From NCBI GenBank assembly GCA_041689935.1, contig JBDNFI010000087.1, positions 62,001-126,000 of the forward strand: a stretch of DNA of 64,000 bases. Direction: 5' to 3'. Position 1 is the stretch's first letter. The number at the start of each line of letters is the position of its first letter. The notes under the pieces are model-generated. The model worked only from the letters and a program-made list of their open reading frames with translations, made no database searches and was not told the DNA's origin. This stretch comes from CAXBDP01 sp041689935 (lineage in GTDB: Bacteria; Bacteroidota; Bacteroidia; Cytophagales; Cyclobacteriaceae). A program made the position numbers and the translations under genes. Positions 45,588 to 54,843 of this stretch are shown here, in pieces.

Positions 45588-46562
45588 TTACTTCACCCGC
45601 TCAATCGTAAACTTCACCAACTCCCTAAGCGAAGTTTTATATTCCGACTCGGGAAATTTATCAAGAATTTCGAGTGCTTCTTTATAATATTCCATCATAC
45701 GTTTTTGGGCGTATTCAAGTCCACCACTTTGCTTTACATAGTCTATCACAAAGGCCACTTTGGAGGGCTCTTCGCTATTGTTTTTCACTATATTTATGAT
45801 CTTTCTTTTTTCCAGCCAGCTGCTATGCTGCAAGGCATAGATTAGCGGCAGCGTCATTTTCTTTTCTTTGATATCAATGCCCACAGGCTTGCCAATTTCC
45901 GCATCACCGTAGTCAAACAAGTCGTCCTTGATCTGGAAAGCCATCCCTACTTTGAGGCCAAACTCCTTCATCAATGCCACTTGCTCCACCGGCGCGCCAG
46001 CAGTACTCGCTCCCACTCCACAGCAGCTGGCTATCAATGAGGCAGTCTTTTGGCGGATGATATCATAATACACCTCTTCGGTGATGTCCAGCTTGCGTGC
46101 CTTTTCTATTTGCAACAATTCTCCTTCACTCATTTCCCGCACCGCTTCCGACACAATCTTGAGCAATTCAAAATCGCCATTGTCTACCGACAGCAATAGG
46201 CCGCGAGACAATAGATAATCGCCGACCAATACGGCGATTTTATTTTTCCACAAAGCATTGAGGGAGAAAAAGCTTCGGCGGTAATTCGCATCATCTACCA
46301 CGTCGTCGTGTACCAAAGTAGCCGTATGCAGCAATTCTATCAAGGCCGCACCTCTATAAGTCTGATCGGTGATCGTGCCCACCGTACCCGCCGTCAGGAA
46401 TACAAACATTGGGCGCATCTGCTTGCCTTTGCGACGCACGATATAGCCCATGATTTTATCTAAAAGCAACACACGACTTTTCATATATTGGCGGAATCGC
46501 TTTTCGAATTCCGTCATCTCAGTTAAAATAGGTGCTTGAATTTGCTTTATTTTCTGCGACAT
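45588..46562 (-). CDS. Polyprenyl diphosphate synthase
   Basis: Trans-isoprenyl diphosphate synthase of 324 residues. First aspartate-rich motif DDVVDD in LVHDDVVDDANYRR, second DDLFDY in FQIKDDLFDYGDAEIGKP. Likely makes the side chain of menaquinone (octaprenyl or similar); chain length cannot be read from sequence by eye. A good promoter candidate lies just upstream (46579-46610). Converges with the secreted-paralogue genes. Confidence 0.9.
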   Translation of the reverse strand: MSQKIKQIQAPILTEMTEFEKRFRQYMKSRVLLLDKIMGYIVRRKGKQMRPMFVFLTAGTVGTITDQTYRGAALIELLHTATLVHDDVVDDANYRRSFFSLNALWKNKIAVLVGDYLLSRGLLLSVDNGDFELLKIVSEAVREMSEGELLQIEKARKLDITEEVYYDIIRQKTASLIASCCGVGASTAGAPVEQVALMKEFGLKVGMAFQIKDDLFDYGDAEIGKPVGIDIKEKKMTLPLIYALQHSSWLEKRKIINIVKNNSEEPSKVAFVIDYVKQSGGLEYAQKRMMEYYKEALEILDKFPESEYKTSLRELVKFTIERVK

Positions 46563-46578
46563 GCCGTTTTAATTGTTG

Positions 46579-46610
46579 CAATATTACGACCTTGACTTTC
46601 CTTTGCCAAA
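46579..46610 (-). promoter_or_regulatory. Promoter candidate of the polyprenyl synthase gene
   Basis: Minus strand: TTTG (46610-46607), 20 nt, TAATATTG (46586-46579), one mismatch from TAnnTTTG. Transcription would begin about 10 nt before the ATG. Confidence 0.5.
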
Positions 46611-46653
46611 GATTCTTATTTTATTACATTAATAGAAATGAGCGTGCATTGTT

Positions 46654-47514
46654 ATGAATAGCCTAGAAGAATTATCTTTTTCTCTAAATGGAGACAGATC
46701 TGGAAAAATTATTACTGGCAAAATCACTTTTATCCGAAACGGTAAAGCCAAGCCAATGATCGTATTTGCTCATGGCTTCAAGGGCTTTATGGATTGGGGG
46801 CATTTCCCATTGCTAGGAGCTGAAATGGCGAAAAATGGTTTCGTATTTATCCGCTTCAATTTTTCGATGAATGGTATTACTGAAAATAGCCCACAGGAAA
46901 TTGAAGATGCAGAAGCCTTTGGTAGGAATAGTTTCAGTAATGAAATGAATGATTTGGGTGCGGTAATCGATTGGGTACAAAACCAAGCGGGAGGAAATGA
47001 AGGAGCCGAATTAGATTTGGATCGCCTCACCCTAATGGGACATAGCCGTGGTGGCGGACTGGTAATATTGAAAGCCGCAGAGGATTCCCGAGTAAAAGCC
47101 ACCATAAGTCTAGCAGCAGTGCATGACTTTGCCACAAGATATCCTCCCGCTATGCTCCAAAAATGGGAAAGTGAGGGAGTAATGTATGTACTAAATGGGC
47201 GAACAGGGAAACACTTACCCGTATATTGGGAAACTGCAGTGGATTTTATGGCCAATAAAGATCGCTTCGATATTCCTACCAAAATAAAAACACTCGATAC
47301 GCCCCTGTTGCTTTTTCATGGCGATCAAGATGAAACTTTGCCGATTGCTACTGCCCATACTTTGGCTTCGTGGAAAACTGATAGCAATCTAATCGTAATG
47401 GAAGGTGCCGGCCATACTTTTGGTGGCAAGCATCCATGGACTGACAAAAATTTACCAGATTACGTACAAGAAATTGCAACAGAAAGCACCCACTTTTTAA
47501 ATCGTGTATTATGA
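46654..47514 (+). CDS. Alpha/beta hydrolase
   Basis: 286 residues. Oxyanion region AHGFKGFMDWG near 39-49, nucleophile elbow GHSRGGG with Ser131, a likely acid in FHGDQDETLP and the catalytic His in GAGHTFGGKHPW. Cytoplasmic esterase or acyl hydrolase of unknown substrate. Its stop overlaps the start of the KAPA-synthase-like gene by 4 bp (ATGA), so the two are coupled; a BioH-like role in biotin synthesis is conceivable but not shown. Two GCGGGAGG octamers (46987, 47143). Confidence 0.85.
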   Translation: MNSLEELSFSLNGDRSGKIITGKITFIRNGKAKPMIVFAHGFKGFMDWGHFPLLGAEMAKNGFVFIRFNFSMNGITENSPQEIEDAEAFGRNSFSNEMNDLGAVIDWVQNQAGGNEGAELDLDRLTLMGHSRGGGLVILKAAEDSRVKATISLAAVHDFATRYPPAMLQKWESEGVMYVLNGRTGKHLPVYWETAVDFMANKDRFDIPTKIKTLDTPLLLFHGDQDETLPIATAHTLASWKTDSNLIVMEGAGHTFGGKHPWTDKNLPDYVQEIATESTHFLNRVL

Positions 47515-48671
47515 AAAACCTCCCGCCAAATATCCTTAAAAAATTAGCCGGCAGAGTAGCTAAAGGCAATCTGAGAACACTGCCTAGTGTCCAAAGCAAT
47601 ATCGATTTTTCATCGAATGACTACCTCGGTATGGCTCGCTCAGAAGGCCTCCGTATGCGTATTTCCGATGCTCATAACAAGATTACTACCAATCAGAATG
47701 GCGCAACAGGAAGTAGGCTGCTTACGGGGAATACCCACCTGCACAATGAAATAGAAAGTGAGCTAGCAGCCCTGTTTAAAGCCCCGGCAAGTTTGCTGTT
47801 CCAATCGGGCTATATGGCCAATTTGGCTATATTCTCTGCCCTCCCGCAAAAAGGGGACACCATTATCCACGACGAACTCATTCACGCATGTGTAAAGGAT
47901 GGTGCTCGCCTCAGTTTCGCCGATCGATTCTCCTTCCGCCACAATGATTTGGACGATCTGGAAAGAAAAATAAAAAAAGCTAAAGGCAATGTGTATGTGG
48001 GGATAGAGTCGGTGTATTCTATGGATGGCGATGTGGCTCCTTTGAAAGAAATAGCAAGCTTGTGTAATAAATTTGGTTGCTACCTTATTGTAGATGAAGC
48101 CCATAGCACAGGCATATCAGGTCGGTATGGCAATGGCCTCGCTTGCGAATCGGGCATCCAAAAGGAATTATTGGCGGTAGTCTACACATTTGGCAAAGCC
48201 ATGGGCATACATGGTGCATGCATTACAGGTAGCGATGAATTGATTCAATATCTGATCAATTTTAGTAGGCCATTTATCTACACCACCGCCATGGACAATC
48301 ACAGCTTATTGGCTATTCGAGAAGCATTTCGCTTCCTAGCCGTACATCCAGAATTGGTCGCTGGCCTAAACACCAATATCCAACTCTGCCACCAATACTT
48401 GAACGACCTTGAAGATTGGGCCGATGATGTGGAATTCAACCCGCAGCCTTATGCCATTCAGCCACTGATTATTCCGGGCAACCATCGTGTAAAATGGCTT
48501 TCGCAGGAACTGCTAGACTATGGATTAGATGTGCGCCCTGTGCTGTCGCCCACCGTTCCCGAAGGCGAAGAACGCCTGCGGGTGACCATACATCAGTACA
48601 ATAGCGAAGAAGAAATCCTGCAGTTGAGAGACTTACTAAAGGAATTACTTCCAAGGTTGCCCCTAAAATAA
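47511..48671 (+). CDS. PLP-dependent alpha-oxoamine synthase, KAPA synthase-like
   Basis: 386 residues, fold type I aminotransferase superfamily. IDFSSNDYLGMA at the N-terminus, GATGSRLLTGNTHLHNEIE, LIVDEAHSTGISGRYGNG and the PLP lysine in YTFGKAMGIHG place it in the BioF/Kbl/SPT group. BioF (8-amino-7-oxononanoate synthase) is the most likely, Kbl or a sphinganine-type synthase being alternatives. No other biotin gene is adjacent. Two GCGGGAGG octamers, 47519 at the very start and 47840. Confidence 0.82.
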   Translation: MKNLPPNILKKLAGRVAKGNLRTLPSVQSNIDFSSNDYLGMARSEGLRMRISDAHNKITTNQNGATGSRLLTGNTHLHNEIESELAALFKAPASLLFQSGYMANLAIFSALPQKGDTIIHDELIHACVKDGARLSFADRFSFRHNDLDDLERKIKKAKGNVYVGIESVYSMDGDVAPLKEIASLCNKFGCYLIVDEAHSTGISGRYGNGLACESGIQKELLAVVYTFGKAMGIHGACITGSDELIQYLINFSRPFIYTTAMDNHSLLAIREAFRFLAVHPELVAGLNTNIQLCHQYLNDLEDWADDVEFNPQPYAIQPLIIPGNHRVKWLSQELLDYGLDVRPVLSPTVPEGEERLRVTIHQYNSEEEILQLRDLLKELLPRLPLK

Positions 48672-48700
48672 AGATGGGTTAAATAGCGTATATTTGAACT

Positions 48701-50413
48701 TTGATATACCCATTGGAAAATAAAAAGAGCTATTCCAAACCTATTGTAAAACCTAACACCAAAAAGGTATATGAACCTATTTTGGCTGGTTCGGACGAGT
48801 GGCCGGTAGTGAAACTTGCCAAAAACCGCAAGAATTTTATTGAGGAAGTAATTCAAACCAGTCATGCCAAAATATTGGAAATCACCATTCATCCACAAGC
48901 ACTGCTCGATGAAGTGGAGCTCACAATGTATAAGGAGCGGTTTAGAATTAAGCAAAATCCTTGGCTTGTCGATCCAGACGATGAACTTCCCTTTTGGAAT
49001 AAAATACGCTCCCAACTAATCGCCCTATCCCGAGCTGAGGATTACGACGAGGAGATTGTGAAAAATTTGCTTGAACAAATTGTCAGCAGATATGCCAATG
49101 AAATCGCGGGCAACTTCAAGCCTTCGAGTTACCGATTTGCTAGAACAGTCGCAAATTTTGGATTTTCGCGATTGCTCAATGCGAGCCGATTAGGGTACAA
49201 ATCTATTTTCAGCAATCAACTCACCATGCAAGATAAAATCCACATTGTGGGTGAAACCGAGCAAATGCGTGAGTTATCCAAAATTGGAACCGTGGTGGTA
49301 GTACCCACTCACTTTAGCAACCTGGACTCGATCCTTATCGGCTGGGTAATCAACACTATGGGTCTACCGCCATTTATTTATGGAGCAGGACTCAATCTTT
49401 TCAATATTGGCATTTTTGCCTACTTTATGAACAGTCTCGGCGCATACAAAGTAGACCGCCGCAAAAAGAGCCTTATTTACCTAGAGACGCTCAAAGCCTA
49501 TTCTCGCCTCGCCATCAAGCATGGATGCCATAGTTTATTTTTCCCTGGTGGCACTCGTTCCCGTTCTGGAATGATCGAAAGCAAACTCAAGCTTGGCCTA
49601 TTAGGCTCGGCAATGGAGGCCCAAAGGGAAATATATGAGGAGAAGGGAGATCGTAAAATATTTATCTTCCCAGTGGTGCTCAATTATCACTTTGTATTGG
49701 AAGCTCCAGCACTTATCAATGAGCATTTGAAGCAAGAGGGGCAAGAACGATATTATGTAGAGAAAGACGAATATTCAGGCTCATATAAAATTCTGACCTT
49801 CCTGTTGAAGTTCTTCACCAAAGGCTCGGATATATCTGTGTCTATTGGCAAAGGCATGGATATGCTGGGCAATCCTGTAGATATGCAAGGGAACAGTCTC
49901 GACAAGCATGGCAAAATTATAGATGCCAAAGATTACTTTTTGAGCAATGGGAAAATAGTGAAGGATAAACAAAGAGAACAAGAATACACTGATAATCTAG
50001 GGAAGGTGATTGTAAAAGAATTTCATCGAATTAGCCGTGTATTCTCAAGTCATTTGGTTGCTTATGCTGCTTTTAGTATCCTGAGAAAAAAATATAAGCG
50101 ACTGGATTTATATTCAATTTTACGCTTGCCAGTAGAAGAGCTAGTGATTCCCTACAATCTCTTCCACGACACCATGTTCAAAATGCGGGAGGAATTATTT
50201 CAACAATACGAAAATGGCCTTGTAGACTTAGCTCCCCACATGACGGAAGATTTGGACGATGTAATTGCCCATGGCTTGAGTAATGTGGGTATGTACCATG
50301 CTAAAAGACCTTTGGTGAAAAATCAAGATGGAGATTTGGTCAGCGAGGACCTTAATCTACTATATTATTATCGCAATAGACTGGAGGGATACGATCTTGA
50401 GAAAATCAGCTAA
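48701..50413 (+). CDS. Glycerol-3-phosphate acyltransferase, PlsB-like
   Basis: 570 residues with the acyltransferase motifs H-x4-D in PTHFSNLDSILIGW and FPGGTRSRSGMIESKL. Transfers an acyl group to glycerol-3-phosphate, the first step to phospholipid. It is shorter than E. coli PlsB (807). No ATG is available in the N-terminal part: an in-frame TGA lies at 48695, so the start must be TTG at 48701 or TTG at 48713. The gpsA gene, which makes the substrate glycerol-3-phosphate, overlaps its end; this supports the role. Confidence 0.82.
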   Translation: MIYPLENKKSYSKPIVKPNTKKVYEPILAGSDEWPVVKLAKNRKNFIEEVIQTSHAKILEITIHPQALLDEVELTMYKERFRIKQNPWLVDPDDELPFWNKIRSQLIALSRAEDYDEEIVKNLLEQIVSRYANEIAGNFKPSSYRFARTVANFGFSRLLNASRLGYKSIFSNQLTMQDKIHIVGETEQMRELSKIGTVVVVPTHFSNLDSILIGWVINTMGLPPFIYGAGLNLFNIGIFAYFMNSLGAYKVDRRKKSLIYLETLKAYSRLAIKHGCHSLFFPGGTRSRSGMIESKLKLGLLGSAMEAQREIYEEKGDRKIFIFPVVLNYHFVLEAPALINEHLKQEGQERYYVEKDEYSGSYKILTFLLKFFTKGSDISVSIGKGMDMLGNPVDMQGNSLDKHGKIIDAKDYFLSNGKIVKDKQREQEYTDNLGKVIVKEFHRISRVFSSHLVAYAAFSILRKKYKRLDLYSILRLPVEELVIPYNLFHDTMFKMREELFQQYENGLVDLAPHMTEDLDDVIAHGLSNVGMYHAKRPLVKNQDGDLVSEDLNLLYYYRNRLEGYDLEKIS

Positions 50414-51449
50414 AAAACCCATCGGGGTGATAGGTGCGGGTAGTTTTGGAACCGTAATCGCCAACTATTTGGCAGAGAATAACCAAGTGCTACTGTACGT
50501 TCGCCGTGCCGAGCAAGCAGAGCAAATACACCAAAGCAGACAGAGCAGCAATCAGGCGTTGCATACCAATATAATCATCACCAACAGCATTCAACAAGTT
50601 GCGGAAGAATGTGAAGTGATCTTCCCGATTATTCCATCTTCCAAATTTCGAGAAATGATGAGCCAATTTGGCCCATATTTACACCCATACCATATTCTTA
50701 TTCACGGCACCAAGGGTTTGGATGTGCGCTTACCGGAAGGTGTGCAATTGGATGATCCTGGCTTCAAACTTACCCGTGAGCATGTGCGCACCATGAGCGA
50801 GGTGATTGCAGACGAAAGCTCTGTGGTAAGAGTAGGATGCCTTGCTGGGCCAAACTTGGCAAGAGAAATGGCCGACAAGCAACCGGCAGCCACCGTCATC
50901 GCCAGCAGATACAATGAGGTGATCCTGCAAGGGCAAAAGCTCCTGCGCAACGATCGATTTCAAGTATATGGCAACCACGATATCACAGGAGTAGAACTCT
51001 GCGGAGTACTAAAAAACATCATTGCGATTGCTTCTGGCGCATTGAGTGGCCTTGGCTATGGCGACAATGCTAGGGCTTTGCTTATAAGCCGAGGAATGGT
51101 AGAGATGATTTATATTGGCAGAGCTTTTGGCGGAAACGTAGAAGCCTTTATCGGCTTGGCGGGAGTGGGAGATTTGGTCGCTACCTGTACGAGTACACTC
51201 AGCCGTAACTTCACCGTAGGCTACCGACTGGCCAAAGGAGAAACCCTCCCGCAAATTATGGCCACCATGGAGGAAGTAGCAGAAGGGGTGAATACCGTAA
51301 AAATCATTACTAGCATGTCCGAAAGTCTAAACTTAAGAGCTCCCATTACTGAGAATTTGCACAAGGTATTATTTGAAGATTTGCCAGTAGAAAAAGCCTT
51401 AAGTTATTTGATGAAATACCCGTTGAACGTAGATATAGATTTTCTTTAA
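50397..51449 (+). CDS. gpsA: Glycerol-3-phosphate dehydrogenase [NAD(P)+]
   Basis: Reduces dihydroxyacetone phosphate to sn-glycerol-3-phosphate. About 350 residues from a TTG at 50397, chosen because GGAGGG lies 10 nt upstream and because KKPIGVIGAGSFGTVIANYL follows at once; an in-frame ATG at 50328 would put 23 extra residues inside plsB. Seen: GAGSFGT nucleotide motif, GCLAGPNLAREM, the substrate lysine in LKNIIAIASGALSGLGYGDNARALLI. The TTG overlaps the end of the acyltransferase gene. One antisense GCGGGAGG (51245). Confidence 0.93.
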   Translation: MRKSAKKPIGVIGAGSFGTVIANYLAENNQVLLYVRRAEQAEQIHQSRQSSNQALHTNIIITNSIQQVAEECEVIFPIIPSSKFREMMSQFGPYLHPYHILIHGTKGLDVRLPEGVQLDDPGFKLTREHVRTMSEVIADESSVVRVGCLAGPNLAREMADKQPAATVIASRYNEVILQGQKLLRNDRFQVYGNHDITGVELCGVLKNIIAIASGALSGLGYGDNARALLISRGMVEMIYIGRAFGGNVEAFIGLAGVGDLVATCTSTLSRNFTVGYRLAKGETLPQIMATMEEVAEGVNTVKIITSMSESLNLRAPITENLHKVLFEDLPVEKALSYLMKYPLNVDIDFL

Positions 51450-51622
51450 ATCGGATTTTCCCTTTTTCAATTCATTAATTTGCATAATTCCCCATATAAT
51501 CTGCCTTATGTGTTGAAAGCACTTTTCGAGTGGCCATTAAGGATTTAGCCATCCGCAAACAACATTCGCATTATTGGCATATCATTTGGATTAATTACTG
51601 TTCATAAAAATTTCTTGAGGTC

Positions 51623-53584
51623 ATTAAAAAATTTACTTCATACTGTTTACTCTTTTTACTTTTGACGGTAAGTCATCTTTGCCTTGCCCAACGCACAAAA
51701 GTAATTAAATACGACACCCTCAGATTACCCGAAAAAAGCTATATCGTTATTGCGGATTCCATATATTTTTTCGAGTCCGACACCGTTTTAATCTTAGCAG
51801 ATTCCATCAAATACAGGCGTGATTCCAAACAAATGGCTGCGGAATTTTATGATAACTTAAAGAACCGGATGGGGAGACGCAAGCTTACAAAAGCCCTTTT
51901 TGATGCGCTTATTTCCATCCCTAGAGAGCAATTGGTAGTGGACTCCATGATTCTTACCAAAAGCACCCAACCTTATGCCCTCTACGAAGGGAAAATTATA
52001 GGCGATGTTACTTTAAATAAGCTTACCGTATTTGGCCCAGAAGTCGATGATACTACAAAAAGAGCCAAAACCATCTTCCAGCGAGCATTCAATACACTGC
52101 ACTGGAAAACAAGCGGAAATGTAATCCGCAACAATCTTACGGTAAAAAAGGGCGAAAAAGTCACTTCAGCAGGACTTGCCGATGCGGAGCGTATCCTTCG
52201 TGAGCTCCCCTTTATCCGAGATGCCCGGATTGAGGTAGTGCCCCGACCAAATTCTGATACGGTAGATTTGATCCTCATCACACAGGATGTATTCCCCTTT
52301 TCATTCAATATTGAGCCTCGGGATATTGACGCTGGAATATTGGATATGGATCAGCGAAACTTATTCGGACTAGGGTACGAATTCGATAATCGCTTGCAGA
52401 TTGCCAATAATCAAGATCAGGTTTTTAATTATAGAGGCAGGCTGAGAGTCCCAAACATTCGCAGATCCTTTACGGTAGGCGAGCTTACATTGAGTAATAA
52501 TTTCAGGGAAAGAGGGATTAGAGCCAATATTTATAGGGACTTTATCACCCCACAGACAAAATGGGCGGGAGGAATGGACCTCAGCCATTTGCAGGAACGT
52601 TCCGAGAGATTTGTACCCATCGATACTTCTACTCTTTTCTTTTACAATACTTACAACCAACAAGATATTTGGCTGGGGCGAGCTTTCAGGTTGGGACTTG
52701 CTAATCCTGAAGCTGATGAGAGGACACGGCTGATCCTGAGTGGGAGATTTAAACGGACTGATTTTTTAAATAGAGCCTTTTTCGTAACCGAAACAACGAA
52801 TCAACTTTTTCAAAATTCTACTCTCTTTTTGGGTGCCATCGCCATTTCTCAGCGAAACTACTACAAAGACAGACTTATTTATGGATATGGCCGTACGGAG
52901 GATATTCCTATAGGATATTATGTAGAAGCAACTTTTGGACTAGAAAAACGGGAATTTTATGATCGGAATTATATTGGATTCAAGGCTTCAAGAGGTTCCT
53001 TTATAAACAAATTAGGCTATCTATATTCTTCGGTTTCATTCGAAACATTCCTGAGAGCGGGAGGTGCAAAAGAACAAGGCAGGATAGATTTGGAACAATT
53101 ATTTTTCACCAATCTGCTCGAAATTGATAGATGGAGATTCCGCCAATTTATCACTTTTCAATACACCCATGGCTTCAATAGATTCAACGATGAGTTTATC
53201 ACTATCAATAATGAAGATGGGGTGAGAGGACTAAGTAGCCCATTTTTTAGAGGTACACAACGGCTCAAATTAAATTTTGAAACAGTCGCATTTACCCCTA
53301 TCGAAGCGGTAGGATTTAGAGTGGCACTTTATGGTTTTGCCGACATCGGCTTTATCAACCGTAGCAATGTCAACGTCTTTTCAGGCAGAATGTACAATGG
53401 CGTAGGTCTAGGCTTTAGAATCAGAAACGATAACTTGACCTTCCGCGCATTCGAGATGCGATTGGCTTATTATCCAAATTTACCTAGCGATATTTCTCCT
53501 TTCGGTCTTGACTTCTCGGGCTCCACCTCCGCTCGTTTCAACGATTTCATCACCACACGCCCAGGTCAGGGAGATTTCAGATAA
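51623..53584 (+). CDS. BamA/TamA-like outer-membrane protein
   Basis: About 654 residues. After a signal peptide (KKFTSYCLLFLLLTVSHLCLAQ) there is a POTRA-like region (NNLTVKKGEKVTSAGLADAERILRELPFIRDARIEVVPR) and a C-terminal Omp85-type beta-barrel. It may insert or move proteins at the outer membrane; the partner is unknown. Start: in-frame TAA at 51605, and no ATG, GTG or TTG before TTG at 51662, which would remove most of the signal peptide. ATT at 51623 restores it, with GAGG just upstream. So either ATT is used or the sequence has a base change from ATG. Two sense GCGGGAGG (52565, 53057). Confidence 0.8.
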   Translation: MKKFTSYCLLFLLLTVSHLCLAQRTKVIKYDTLRLPEKSYIVIADSIYFFESDTVLILADSIKYRRDSKQMAAEFYDNLKNRMGRRKLTKALFDALISIPREQLVVDSMILTKSTQPYALYEGKIIGDVTLNKLTVFGPEVDDTTKRAKTIFQRAFNTLHWKTSGNVIRNNLTVKKGEKVTSAGLADAERILRELPFIRDARIEVVPRPNSDTVDLILITQDVFPFSFNIEPRDIDAGILDMDQRNLFGLGYEFDNRLQIANNQDQVFNYRGRLRVPNIRRSFTVGELTLSNNFRERGIRANIYRDFITPQTKWAGGMDLSHLQERSERFVPIDTSTLFFYNTYNQQDIWLGRAFRLGLANPEADERTRLILSGRFKRTDFLNRAFFVTETTNQLFQNSTLFLGAIAISQRNYYKDRLIYGYGRTEDIPIGYYVEATFGLEKREFYDRNYIGFKASRGSFINKLGYLYSSVSFETFLRAGGAKEQGRIDLEQLFFTNLLEIDRWRFRQFITFQYTHGFNRFNDEFITINNEDGVRGLSSPFFRGTQRLKLNFETVAFTPIEAVGFRVALYGFADIGFINRSNVNVFSGRMYNGVGLGFRIRNDNLTFRAFEMRLAYYPNLPSDISPFGLDFSGSTSARFNDFITTRPGQGDFR

Positions 53585-53586
53585 AA

Positions 53587-54840
53587 TTAGTCGGCACCAA
53601 CACTTTTTTCCTTTTCTAAATGGGCTAATCGCTGCAATAGAGGAGGGTGGGAATAATTGAAAAATACATACAAAGGATGCGGCGTTAAATGCGCCAAATT
53701 TTCTACCGAAAGTTTTTTTAGGGCATGCTGCAACGGACTGGCTGCATAATTTTTGGCGGCAAAACTATCTGCTTCAAATTCATTTTTGCGACTAAGCATA
53801 TTGCCCAATAATCCAATCAAAAAGGAAATAGGGCTGTACAAAATACCGAATGCAAGCAAATTCAAATGGATAGCCCATTGGTCGCCACCCAAAGCCGTGG
53901 ATAATGTGGGAGTAAATAATAAAAGGGAAAGGACAAAAAGCATGATGCCCGTAGTGAAAAATGAAAGAATCATGCTTTTAGGAATATGCTTCAATTTGTA
54001 ATGACCAACCTCATGTGCAAGTACCGCCAAAAGCTCGTCTGTATCATGTTGGTGGATCAATGTATCGTAGAGCACAATTTGCTTTTTGCGGCCCATCCCA
54101 GCAAAAAATGCATTGGCACGGGAAGATCTTTTGGAGCCATCAATCACCATTATTTTGGTGAGTGGAAAGTCTACTTTATTTGCAAATTCCGCAATTTTAG
54201 TTTTTAATTCTCCTTCCTCCAACGGATGCAGCTTGTTGAAAATAGGCAATATCCAAGATGCATAAAACAAATTCATAATCAGCGAGAACGCCATAATCAC
54301 TGCGAGAAATATCCACCAAAAATCTGCCCCTAACTTCTCGATGATGTACAAAAAAACGAATAACAACCCTCCTCCAAATAAGGCTCCCAGCAAATAGCCT
54401 TTGAGCTTATCTGTAATGAAAATTTTGGCCGTAGTTTTGTTGAAACCGAATTTCTCCTCAATCACAAAAGTACTATACAATTGAAAGGGCAATCCGAAAA
54501 TATCTGAAATAACGGCCAATACACCAAAGAACAAAAAGGGCTGCCAAAATGGGTTTTCTGCCCATTGCCTGAGATACATATCCAATTCGCCAAAAAGTCC
54601 AAATGATAATAAAGCAATCGTGAAGGCAGCACTAATACTTGAGCTAATCAATGAAAATCGACTCCGCACTTTTTGATATTCCATGGCTCTAGCATATTTC
54701 TCCGCATCGTATATACCTCCCGCTTCTTTGGGCAAGCTAGGCGAAAAACGGCTGAGATTAAGCCATGACAACCACCTATCAAAAACGAAATGTGCAATGG
54801 TAATGGCCAAAATGATACTCAAAATGCTGGTGCTTGTCAT
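53587..54840 (-). CDS. M48 family membrane metalloprotease (Ste24-like)
   Basis: Zinc protease of 417 residues. The N-terminal half has several hydrophobic helices (LSIILAITIAHFVFDRW; FLFFGVLAVISDIFG). The active site is HEVGH in LAVLAHEVGHYKLKH, with the third ligand in RKNEFEADSFAAKNY. Resembles CAAX-protease Ste24 in layout. It follows the PorP-like gene after 3 bp on the same strand, so they are probably co-transcribed. Substrate unknown. One sense GCGGGAGG (54716). Confidence 0.9.
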   Translation of the reverse strand: MTSTSILSIILAITIAHFVFDRWLSWLNLSRFSPSLPKEAGGIYDAEKYARAMEYQKVRSRFSLISSSISAAFTIALLSFGLFGELDMYLRQWAENPFWQPFLFFGVLAVISDIFGLPFQLYSTFVIEEKFGFNKTTAKIFITDKLKGYLLGALFGGGLLFVFLYIIEKLGADFWWIFLAVIMAFSLIMNLFYASWILPIFNKLHPLEEGELKTKIAEFANKVDFPLTKIMVIDGSKRSSRANAFFAGMGRKKQIVLYDTLIHQHDTDELLAVLAHEVGHYKLKHIPKSMILSFFTTGIMLFVLSLLLFTPTLSTALGGDQWAIHLNLLAFGILYSPISFLIGLLGNMLSRKNEFEADSFAAKNYAASPLQHALKKLSVENLAHLTPHPLYVFFNYSHPPLLQRLAHLEKEKSVGAD

Positions 54841-54843
54841 CGG

